This document shows, piece after piece, positions 15,206-24,999 of a stretch of DNA of 64,000 nt (positions are counted from its first letter, which is position 1; each line of letters opens with the position of its first letter). A program made the translations under genes and the position numbers. The notes under the pieces are model-generated. The model was not told the origin of the DNA. It saw only the letters and a program-made list of their open reading frames with translations, and ran no database searches. Source of the DNA: Lampris incognitus (lineage: Eukaryota > Chordata > Actinopteri > Lampriformes > Lampridae); the NCBI RefSeq assembly GCF_029633865.1, contig NC_079219.1:58348350-58412349 (forward strand). The letters run 5' to 3'.

Positions 15206-15411
15206 CGAACAGGCGCCCCAACTGACCAGAGGAGGCGCTAGAGCAGCAACCAGGACACATACCCACATCCGGCTTCCCACCTGCAGACACGGCCTGTAGG
15301 CCTGTAGTGTCTGTAGGGATGTCTGACCAAGCCGGAGGTAACACAGGGATTCGAACCGGTGATCCCCGTGTTGGTAGGCAACGGAATAGACCACTACGCC
15401 ACGCGGATGCC
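15206..15411 (-). repeat. Second, truncated SINE copy of the same family
   Basis: The phrases AGGAGGCGCTAGAGCAGC, CACATCCGGCTTCCCACC and GATTCGAACCGG recur directly after the previous copy, with only the head and half of the body present. The two form a head-to-tail pair. Confidence 0.75.
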
Positions 15412-15982
15412 CATTTAGATAATTTAAACACCTTTAATTTGAATTTGCAAAATGAGAAAAAAAAAATTAATGAGGAGTGAATACTTTCTGAAACCACTTC
15501 AGGGCCCCCAAGTCTTTAGACCTCTCTGGACCAAAAAAAAAAAAATCGCTCCTTGGGAAATCGAAGAGAATCAGGACCCCCCCCCCCCCCCCACTTATTC
15601 ACCGCAAGTCGCTCTGTACAAGAGTGTAGGACCAAAGGCTAAAGTTTAAGTTTGAAACATTTCGTAGGCGAACTTCAGCATACGCGACTAGAATGAAAGG
15701 GTCTTTGATAGAACCACTAGTTTTGATCTATGAAGATGTTCATGCCGACTGGTTGGCATTTGTCTACTTCATACTAACAAGAATAATTCAAGAAAAGGCA
15801 AAAAATGTGTTGTTTGTTTTATCGAAATGGAGGGAAAAAAATCTATAGGTAAAAATATAAACAAAGAAAATAACACCATCTTGAAGAAATATACAATCTT
15901 GAAAAAAAATACGATTACTCGACATTTGAGCATGACTGTCACTGCGACTTCTTATGTTACATACAGGAGGAGCTACTGACAA

Positions 15983-16014
<32 letters not shown>

Positions 16015-16017
16015 TCA
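15412..16017. other. prpf31 downstream flank with simple repeats
   Basis: It holds A-runs, a C-run (about 15578-15592) and a (TG)n tract at about 15982-16005, just beyond the prpf31 stop. It should include the prpf31 3' untranslated region, but I see no standard AATAAA on the minus strand here. Confidence 0.4.
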
Positions 16018-19000
16018 TCACATCTTCTCCTCTTTTTTAACCTTGAGGAACTCCGCCATATTAGAGAAGTATTTCTGGTTAGCCTCGGCCACCTTCTTCT
16101 CTGCAGCTTGTGGATTCACAATCTCCAGCCCCTGCAGAGGAGAGGAAGAAGAGTTGTAGGAAACTCATGAACCGGTCAGGTGCCCAGAGAAGAAACACTT
16201 CAACATGGAGTTTTATTCTCACCTGGAGAGGAGTGAAAGCTACGCTGGAACTGGTTCCTGAGGAGCGATCTCGGACTGTAGACTTTCCACCGTACGTCAT
16301 GCTCTGCTTCTGCAGTGTCCGCTATAGAGTCAAAAACAAAAAAGATGAATTGATGAGAGGTCAGACACAAAGATAACCACCGAGTCCAAATGAGAATGCG
16401 GACGTGTTTACCTGGAGGGATTTGGAGATCCTGGCCTTAGTGGCCTCGTTGACCTGAGCCTGTCTAACACGCCCGCTGCCACTTTTCCCCAGCTGGCCCA
16501 GGCTGAAGCCGAGGTCCTCTTGGTACGCATCATCCTCAATCTGCAATACCACAAAAAGATTCAGTCGGCGGTCCGATTTGGTACACTGTACTTCACAAGA
16601 ATGCCACCATAGTCACATGAGGATGAGGAAAATAGTGTGCATACATCCCAAAGGGCACTGCATTTGGATGTGGGGTAAAAACTGGGGGGGTAAAAACACT
16701 GCATTTGGATGTGGGGTAAAAATTTAAGATGACAAAACTTTTAGAAAGCTAGAAGCAGACGGTTTACTTGCTAAACTGACTCAGTCGACCCAGCCATAGT
16801 CAGACAATACAGATTTATATTTTACATAACAGCGTGGCCTGACTGAACAACCACCACTTTAAATACTTCACAGGTAGTTTTGTAAGAGGTGGGTTAGGGG
16901 CCCCTGTACCTTCTTTCCTCTACAGACAATGTCATGAGGGAGATCAAGATGAGAGAGAAAAAAAAAAAACCGTTTGAAGGACAATATCTGCTGACCTCTG
17001 CAAAGGTCATCCTGTTGGCATGTTTCCTGATCTCAGTCAGTCCGAGACGCTCCTTCATCTTGCGGTACCTTCAGGAAGAGAGGGCAGTTCATTTGAGTCT
17101 GGTCATACCATGCTGACGCCATTCAAGCACACCACAGTTCTCATATCTATTGACCAAATCTGGCTGTGTTTTCTGTACTGTCCCAAACAACCAACAGTTA
17201 CTGCACCTCCTTCCTCCTCTCTTTTTCCTCTGTCCATCCAGTGGGGCTGGCAGAGGTTTGACCTGCTTCACTGGGGGGGGCTCCTGCCACTTGTCAAACT
17301 TCCTCTCGATCTCCTCCTTTAGATCGTAGCCGACCTGAGTTGACACCATGAATTTACCACCGTGGTGTGAATGGATCGGAAAATGAATACAGACGTGTGT
17401 GCATCTTTTTTTTTTTAACCCACCTTGCCGCCTGCACTCTCGTGGAAGCTGTCTACCCGGGCAGCCAGCGTGCACTTAGCAGCCACCAGACGAGCCGCCT
17501 TCCTCCTCAGGTCCTAAAGAAGAGAGAAGAAAAAGAGAAGAAAAAAAAAGAAAAGACAAGACAGCTGTTACTCGAACGGTTTTGCCAACCAGTCAAATGC
17601 ACAAAGATGTACTCGGGTGCAGGGTTGAACCCTGTTCATTCAAGTTCAGTATTAACGTATACTGACAGGGGGCAGCGACTGCACAACGTCACAGTGGTAG
17701 ATGTAGCCTGTGTGGGGCAGCAGGGAGGTGCTACTGAAACCTGACAGGGTCTTCCTTTGGGCACCCAGCAACATCAGGTTACATGCTGGCATCTTAGACA
17801 AGTTGGTGAGGCCTCCAGCGATACCTACAGACGGAGCAGGAAGACGTCAGAGTGACTCAAAACTAAAAATAACACGGGGACGGCAAAAACCCTTGAGTTA
17901 TGACAACCACACAATCCATATTAATAAGCTAAAAAGGGTGAAACAGACGCCGCTTCCACCCTTACCCACCCATGATCTTGGCAGCTGTTGATGCACCGAC
18001 TATGATGGACAGATTTGGTGCGATGAATGACATTCTGGATTCGACGTATTCGTATATCCTGTGTTTAGACTGGTTCAGCTCCAGGGCCATGTCACACGCT
18101 TCTTCTAACCGCTTCAGCTCGTCCTCACCGAGCAGAACACTGAAACCGCAAGAGCAGAGGGTGATCACTGTGCACATTCAGCCATGCATATTCAAATATG
18201 AGTATTTGGAAGAAACAGACATCTATCTGCACAGCCACACGGATTCACAAAATGAACATTTTTATATGCATGGCAATTCTGGCTTTACTCAGATTATCAG
18301 AAATTGTTTTCTTATGCTCTTTACATCTGTTTTGAAAAAAAAAAGTCAATGATTCAATTTTATTTAAAATATTTAGTACTTGTTAGTGACAGATTCAATT
18401 TCTCCCCATCTCCTGCAAGTAACAACAAACTGCCTCTTGGACAGTTGCTGCAGCGACACATATCACACATTTTTTAAATTATGTTTTTCAAATTAAACTG
18501 TGTTCGACGTCAACACAACTCGTATGGGTAGATGAGACAGGGAGGTTTCATAAACCAGCCAGCGTTCTGACATCTTACCCTTGTGTGGTTGAGGCCGTGA
18601 CACTGACGACCATGATGGTGGCATTAGTTAAGATCTGCTGCAGTGTCTCATTGTTCTTGCACTTGTCCAAATTGTTTCCTAGTTCCTACGTTGGAAACAC
18701 ACGCACACGCACACGCACACACACACACACACACACACATATAGTACCTGGTAGCAGCCCTGAACAGTAACTGTCCTCTGACCCAAAGCAATAATCCAAA
18801 ATGCTCTTAAGCGCCCAGCCATAATTTCACTGAGCAGACAACATCAATTACATGCGTTTCTCCACGAGGGAATTAGGAGATATTTTACACACTTGTGATT
18901 GACAGATATCAGTTAGCCAATACGGCCTTTCACTGATGTATTGTCATTAAATTCTGCCACTATAAATTTATTTCTTCAACATAAAAGCATCTCCCGAGGG

Positions 19001-19932
19001 TAGGAGCAGGTATAATCCCTGTATGAAATGGTGTCATTTTAGCTACAGTAACCCCCCCCCCCCATGGGCTGAAGACATCAACTAACTCCTTACCTTGACC
19101 GTCCGGATGTAATCTAGAGAATTTGGCACTAGGGACTCGAGCTCTGGGAACCTCTTGGAATATTTATCACGGGTAAACTTGTGAATTATATCTTAAACAG
19201 AATAAAAAGTAGACGAAAATCAGTATTGGAGACAAAAAAACTATTTTTTTTTAAATCCATGCAGTTTTTAAGACTCTAAAGCAGCATCAGTAAACTTACT
19301 TAGTTCATTGTCGATCTCTACTGTGAGGTTATTGGCTGCAACGATCAGTCTGTATTCTGGGTCTGCTTCAACTGGGCCAGACACTGAAGGAGGAATAGAA
19401 GTACCGAAAAGACAGATCATAATTATTGAAAGAAAATGAAATTAATTAAATATTTGCAGACCTTCCTTGCCACAAACTTTTTTCTGCTTTTAAAGGAAAA
19501 GATAAAAATAGTATAAAAATAGTATGCATTTGGTAACTAATGGCAGGGCAAGGGCATTACCAGTGGGATACACTCACCCTCTGAGTTCTTGCGCTGCTTT
19601 CCAACATATACTGCAATTTTGTCCGTAATCTCTGAAAACTGAAGACACACTTTTATGTTGGGGTCACCAAACATGTCACTGTAATCATGCAGCCAAACCA
19701 AATCCGAGATGCAACTCACCTGCTTGCTATTGCGAAGCTTGGCTATGGATGTCACACTTTCTGCTCCACTATAGTCAACCTCCATCTCCTCTGGGATGTC
19801 TTCCAACCCTCCCGTCTTTCCCTCTGCTTCCTCTCCATCGCTCTCTCCCTCCTCCCCTCCCGGATACAGTCCATCCTCCCCCTCATCCCCAGCCTCCTCC
19901 AGATCCGCCAGGAGCTCGTCCGCCAGAGACAT
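16018..19932 (-). CDS. prpf31: U4/U6 small nuclear ribonucleoprotein Prp31, complete
   Basis: Thirteen exons (in minus-strand order: 19720-19932, 19578-19638, 19300-19383, 19094-19191, 18579-18685, 17970-18139, 17667-17824, 17424-17513, 17207-17334, 16996-17068, 16412-16540, 16223-16321, 16018-16131) sum to 1524 nt, 507 aa plus stop, close to the 499 aa of human PRPF31. All phases agree. Landmarks: MSLADELLADLEEA start, acidic N-terminus, NNLTVEIDNEL, KFTRDKYSKRFPELESLVPN, the Nop domain with LEEACDMALELN, YEYVESRMSFIAPNLSI, GASTAAKIMG, GGLTNLSKMPACN, then KKRGGRRYRKMKERLGLTE and GRVRQAQVNEATKARISK. Prp31 binds the 15.5K protein on U4 snRNA in the nucleus and is needed to form the U4/U6.U5 tri-snRNP; human PRPF31 defects cause retinitis pigmentosa. 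It looks functional. Confidence 0.97.
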
Positions 19933-20342
19933 CTGTTTTCAGTGGTAGAAATGGTGTGAAAAAGAGTTGGTACCAAGCAACTGGGTTAGTAAAATATTAG
20001 TATGTTATCTAAAGCACTACTAATACTACTTTTGGCTGCTCCTGTTATGTTATTGAAGCACTAAATTGTTACATTTAGTTGAAGGACCATACCAGTGGTT
20101 TTGCATATTTCAGCCCATTTACTAAAAATTGCATATACTTAACATGCTCTGACCAATTTCCAATGCATCCCATGGTGTTTTCAGCTTGTTTTCAGTGTGT
20201 TTTTGCTGCCTTGTAGGCGGTCATCAGTTTCCATTCATTTCAGCACATAAGAAAATCAACTTGCAGAGACTTGAAACTTGCCTGATGGGTAATCCATTTT
20301 AGTCACCTGTTTAACACTGTCGTTGTGGGATAACTTCAGTAG
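19933..20342 (-). other. prpf31: prpf31 5' flank: probable intron after a non-coding first exon
   Basis: On the minus strand the bases just before the ATG read CCACTGAAAACAG, a good splice acceptor. Transcription therefore probably starts in an untranslated exon further right, perhaps in the CpG-richer stretch near 21.9-22.1 kb. This is inferred; no donor was fixed. Confidence 0.4.
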
Positions 20343-21060
20343 GATATTAAATATTAACAGTCAGTAGGAGCAAGATGGAATACATATGCATGAATGAGAG
20401 GGAGGACAGTGGAATGGTGAGGATGCAAGAAGTAGAGGTGATGAAGGTGTATGAGTTTAAATACTTGGGGTCAACTATCCAAAGTAATAGGGAGTGCAGG
20501 AGAGAGGTGAAGAAGAGAGTGCAGGCAGAGTGGAGTGGGTGGAAAAGAGTGTCAGGAGTGATTTGCGGCAGAAGGGTACCAGCAAGAGTTAAAGGGAAAG
20601 TTTACAAGATGGTTGTGAGACCAGCTATGTTGTATGGTTTGGAGACAGTGGCACTGACGAAAAGACAGGAGGTGGAGCTGGAGGTGGCAGAGATGAAGAT
20701 GATAAGATTTTCATTGGGAGTAACAAAGAAGGACGGGATTAGGAACGATTATATTAGAGGGACCGCTCAGGTTGGACGGTTTGGAGACAAAGCAAGAGAG
20801 GCAAGACTGAGATGGCTTGGACATGTGTGGAGGAGAGATGCTGGGTATATTGGGAGAAGGATGCTGAATATGGAACTGCCAGGGAATAGGAGAAGAGGAA
20901 GGCCAAAGAGGAGGTTTATGGATGTGGTGAGGGAGGACATGCAGGTGGATGGTGTGACAGAGGAAGATGAAGAGAACAGGAAGAGATGGAAAAGCGACCC
21001 CTAACGGGAGTAGCCAAAAGTAGTAGTATTAGCAGAAGCAGCAGCAGTAGTAGTAGTGGG
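20343..21060 (+). pseudogene. LINE fragment: C-terminal part of a reverse transcriptase ORF
   Basis: An open frame (about 20375-21004) encodes the end of a non-LTR retrotransposon polyprotein: YEFKYLGSTIQSN, ARVKGKVYKMVVRPAMLYG, AQVGRFGDKAREARLRWLG, and RRRGRPKRRFMDVV. After the stop a GTAGTAGTATTAG...AGCAGCAGTAGTAG microsatellite-like tail (about 21020-21058) marks a 3' end. The endonuclease and RT catalytic parts are missing, so it is a 5'-truncated dead copy. The clade (RTE-like?) is not certain. A sister copy lies inverted at 30224-30733. Confidence 0.85.
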
Positions 21061-21267
21061 ATAACTTCTCAAATCAACCTGCGCTTTCAACGGAATTATC
21101 TCGCAGCATTAAAGAGACTGAACAAAAAAGGCAAATAAATGTCTGTTTTGATGGATCAACTATCTGAATTATGTTTCAAGTCTTTGCAAGTTGATTTTCA
21201 TACTGTACTGAAATGAATGGAAACCAGTCTGGAAGGTGTCTGTGAATGTTCTCCTTCATCCAGGTCA

Positions 21268-21655
21268 TGGTTCTCCAAAGGAGTTGAATCAAGTGTAACT
21301 GGACTTGGTTATAAATCCGTGAAGACGTTTCGCCTCTCATCCAAGAGGCTTCCTCAGTTCGTGCCTTTCTGACTAGACCAAGCTAGTCTGACTGGCTGCT
21401 GATGAGACTCAGATATTTATCCTCTTTGGAGTCGTTATCAGAGCTGTAGATGTCCATGGCTCTTTGTGATCCGATGTTTAGCAACGACAGTCGTTGGAGG
21501 TGTTAGTATCTGAGTCTCATCAGCAGCCAGTCGGACTAGCTTGGTCTAGTCAGAAAGGCACGAACCGAGGAAGCCTCTTGGATGAGAGGCGAAACGTCTT
21601 CACGGATATATACCAAGTCCAGTTGCACTTGATTCACCTCCTTCGGACAGTCTGG
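21268..21655. repeat. Fold-back element with arms of about 145 bp
   Basis: The left arm (about 21270-21415) includes AAGACGTTTCGCCTCTCATC and CTGCTGATGAGACTCAGATA. The right arm (about 21508-21650) is its reverse complement with few differences. The short centre is unique. There is no coding capacity; probably a non-autonomous DNA transposon of undetermined superfamily. Confidence 0.8.
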
Positions 21656-22754
21656 AAGGTGGGTAGGAGAAACGTATTCATGAAACATCAGGTACGCTTT
21701 GGTAAATCGTCAGGAGTCATGTACAGCATACGCGATGTGTCGTCCATGGGTTTGAGACGTGCAAGAAGTGGACATGCTAACAACATGATACTAACAGCTG
21801 TCGGCTAGCTGGCACCGTGGGATCAGTTTAACAACTGGACATCGCGGGTAAAAATGAAGAATCAAATTAATTTACCTGGTGAGTTTGAAACTCCCGTCCA
21901 AAGAAGAAAACTTAAAGTTAGGTGGGTTGATGCTTGTTTGTTTTGTTTTTTGCTGTAGGACGATAAATATGTAGCCTGTACGGAGCTTGTGACGTGCGGC
22001 TTCAGGACGTTCGTCGCAGATTAAATACGTCAGCGATCGACGTTCTTCGCAAGGGCTTCTGGGAGTTCAGGGGTTTTCCATTTCCCCCCTCCGTCCTTTT
22101 ATTAACGATTAAAAAGGGTCGTCATATTCAACGGGATATTACATACTGTTCCCTTTGGCACTTTGGATATATCTATGTATTTTTGGATGGAATGTATATT
22201 TACCAGGTTTGTTTTATAATGAACTTTCTTCAAGAATCTGTACGTGAATATAAACAATGTTCAATAAAAATATATTATTTTTAAATTCAACGGAATGCAA
22301 AATTCAAACAAAAGAAAGTAAGAATAACTATAAACAAACAAAAAGGGACAGCACGTCAGTTTTACAAAGTAGTTTTCTAAATGAAATCATAATGACTGGG
22401 GGCACTGAGAAGAATAATTGCGAAAATATATACTACACGTTGTTTGTGTCTGTGGACCCTATGTTCTGTCGCCACTGGGTGGCGCTGTGAAGCGATGGCC
22501 GGCGAAGAGGGACTGCTGTAAGGGGACAGAAGAAGAACAAGCGGAGCGAAGACGGGAAGTTGGATGGGTGCTACGTGTTGCTAAAGTAAAGTTAAATAAC
22601 CGTTCGTTGGTCTCCGGTGACCACTCACCAACGTGACATGATGACCATCTGACGATATCATCAGTCACATGGCGGCGTCTAGCCTTTCTTATTGTCAAGT
22701 CGCCGCTCCCTGCCATGCGTTCCTGCTGGCTGGTGGGACGCGTGATTTTTTTCC
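21656..22754. other. Intergenic sequence, no gene seen
   Basis: Mixed composition. 21.95-22.10 kb has several CG dinucleotides and CRE-like TGACG/CGTCA motifs and could be the prpf31 promoter; 22.1-22.4 kb is AT-rich. I see nothing else identifiable. Confidence 0.35.
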
Positions 22755-22756
22755 GT

Positions 22757-22940
22757 ACCCGTTTTCCGGATGCCTCTGATTGGCTAGTACTCGTTGCCTC
22801 CGTTGATTAGGTTGGGGGTTAGGGATAGGGTTAGCCAATCAGAGATAGAGTACGGGCAGGTCTTCCCGGAATCCAGGTGAACGCTCTCTCAACGAGTACT
22901 AGCCAATCAAGAGGCGGAGTTCCCGGAAAACGGGTACGTG
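22757..22940. repeat. Short fold-back element
   Basis: The left part CGTACCCGTTTTCCGG...GGCTAGTACTCGTTG (about 22755-22800) recurs inverted as CAACGAGTACTAGCC...CCGGAAAACGGGTACG (about 22890-22937). The centre holds GGTTAGGG-like motifs and no coding sequence. Confidence 0.75.
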
Positions 22941-23517
22941 CATGGATAAGTAGACACGTTGGCCCTTGGCTAACGGGTCGGACCCTTTAGTCCAGTGTTT
23001 CTCAACCCAGTCCTCAAGGACCCCCTATCCTGCATATTTTCCTTGCAACCCTGAATAGGTACCTGTTTATAGTTATTCAACCAATCAGCAATGAATTATG
23101 TCAGCCGTTGCACACCTTGGATAATTAAGTGCTGCGAGATGATTGGTCGAGTAAGTACAAGCAGGGCTACCTATGCAGGGGTACAATGAAAATCTGCAGG
23201 ATAGGGGGTCCTTGAGGACTGGGTTGAGAAACCCTGCAGTTTAGTCGACTGGTTAACGTTGTCGCTTGGCGGAGCGGGAGATACGGGTTCGCGTCTCGGT
23301 CGCGGCAGTTCCCGTGGTTGCCCCCCCTCCCCCCGAATTCGCTGCATTGGTGTCAGAAGTGGGACGGTGCGCCCAGAGGCTCACATGAGGGAGCCGATAT
23401 GCTGAAGCGCCTCCCGAAGGTGGGGAGTAGTAGTGTAACGTGCATGGATAAGTAGACACGTTGGCCCTTAACTAACGGGTGGTTATAACGTTGTCGCTTG
23501 CGGTGCAGGAGATACGG
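22941..23517 (+). repeat. tRNA-like repeat units (GTCGACTGGTTAACG family)
   Basis: Units carry an A-box-like TAGTCGACTGGTTAACG and a B-box-like GGGTTCGCGTC, then a C-run and AATTCGCT(A/G)CA. The phrase AACGTGCATGGATAAGTAGACACG occurs near 22933 and again near 23440, so two units lie head to tail. The first is split by a hAT-type element (22993-23238), the second by the one at 23518-23820. Relatives lie at 42.75-43.32 kb and inside 6869-7368. Confidence 0.7.
22993..23238. mobile_element. hAT-type miniature element
   Basis: It starts CAGTGTTTCTCAACCCAGTC and ends with GACTGGGTTGAGAAACCCTG. Arms reach about 40 bp (TCAAGGACCCCCTATCCTGCA inverted near 23195). The flanks CTTTAGTC and GTTTAGTC match at 7 of 8 bases. 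A diverged relative is at 62580-62700. Confidence 0.75.
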
Positions 23518-23820
23518 CAGGGGTCCCCAATAGGCGGCCCCGCGGGCCACGTCCGGCCCGTGACGGGTTGATTTATGGTCCGCGAGAATTTTTGGAGAAA
23601 TGCCAGAAGGAAGATTTTTTTTTATTTCCCTACCAAAAAATTTTTCTTTAATTTCTTAGTAAAAGTAAGCCTAGTAATATATCGAAAAATAGATGAAAAA
23701 TCTCTGTTTAAATTATAATACCTGCAACGTAAAACAAACTAACGAACAACATGCTGCTGGAGGTTGAGTGGCCCGTGGTTTTAAAAGTGGCCCGCTATGA
23801 AAAGTAATTGGGGACCCCTG
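23518..23820. mobile_element. hAT-type miniature element with perfect 8-bp target duplication
   Basis: It starts CAGGGGTCCCCAAT and ends ATTGGGGACCCCTG, with a C/G-rich GGCCCG... zone near each end. The duplication AGATACGG flanks it exactly (23510-23517 and 23821-23828), splitting a tRNA-like repeat. Confidence 0.9.
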
Positions 23821-23908
23821 AGATACGGGTTCGCGTCCCGGCTGTGGCGGTCCCGGACTGTCCCCCCCCCCCCCCAATTCGTTACATTGATGTCAGAAGT
23901 GGGATGGT
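23821..23908 (+). repeat. Right half of the split tRNA-like repeat
   Basis: It resumes AGATACGGGTTCGCGTCCCGG, a C-run, AATTCGTTACA and AGAAGTGGGATGGTG. Other copies continue differently after GGGATGGTG, so the sequence from about 23909 belongs to a new insertion. Confidence 0.65.
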
Positions 23909-23963
23909 GGCGTTATTATGAAACCCACTGCTTTTCTGGGCAAGACACGCCCTGTGCAGCATT

Positions 23964-24058
23964 CAAGCGCTAGGATTGGCCAGGCGTCCAAGCGCTAGGA
24001 TTGGCCAGGCGTCCAAGCGCTAGGATTGGCCAGGCGTCCAAGCGCCAGGATTGGCCAC
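23964..24058 (+). repeat. Left subterminal array: 25-bp unit, about four copies
   Basis: The unit CAAGCGCTAGGATTGGCC plus AGGCGTC starts at 23964, 23989 and 24014, with a fourth, diverging copy at 24039. The core GCGCTAGGATTGGCC is the reverse complement of the core in the array at 31438-31510. These may be transposase binding sites (inference). Confidence 0.9.
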
Positions 24059-24999
24059 ATGAGTATAACCACGCCCCGTAAAGAAAGCTGAGTCAGACTA
24101 GATAGAGTAGACACATAATCGTTTTTTTGCGCCATTAACGATCTATCGAGCTCAGTAAGTAGCTAACCACACTCACACTCGCTTTTCTAATGTGTAGAGC
24201 ACGATTGAATTAATACTGTCTCACCAATGATGCCGTATAATAATCCAGTTAAATTCTCATTATAACATATTGTTGTATATGTATGGTTGTCATAAAATTA
24301 GAAGGTTTTTTATCATGATCTCTATGCCTGAGAAGTTAGCTAACCTTAGGTAGCTAGCAAAATAGTTTACTGAACTGACGTCACTGAATTTAAAGTTTGT
24401 TTAAAAACCTGACATTAGCAGTTTGGATAATTAACTTTATCCAGCAAGCTAGCCTAGCTTGACAGAAGTCAGTGTCCTGTTCTCCCGCATTTTCTCTCCT
24501 GCTTAAAGCCCATTCGGTGACATTAGCTTGGTAGGAACGTTGCTGAAGTTGGATAGATAGCGTTACCGGTGATGCTGTGTCATTTATATGTTAGCGTGAT
24601 ATATTTTGTAGATTGACTCAAAAAGAGCTATGCTTTCACTGATATATATATATTTTTTTCTTTTTGCAGTTCAATACACATTTCCAACTATCATATTTAG
24701 CTGTAACACTTTATCAATCCATCCATCACTCACTCACTCATCCATCCAACTCATTCACTCACTCACTCACTCACTCACTCACTCACTCACTCATTCACTC
24801 ACCCACTCATTCACCCACCCACTCACCCACCCACTCACTCATCCACTCACCCACCCACCCACTCATTCACCCACCCACTCACTCACCCACCCACTCATTC
24901 GCCCACCCACTCACTCACCCACCCATTCACCCACTCACTCACAACCCAAGGCACTTTTAAGAGCCATTCTTTCTGCATCTCTCGCCGCATCTCAGCAAT
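24059..24999 (+). other. Left non-coding arm with (CACT)n satellite
   Basis: AT-rich sequence between the left array and the first ATG, with a CACT/CACC tetranucleotide tract at about 24725-24945. TTTTTGCAG near 24660 could be the acceptor of an untranslated exon. The long Thr-His-Ser frames across the tract are repeat artefacts. Confidence 0.6.
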
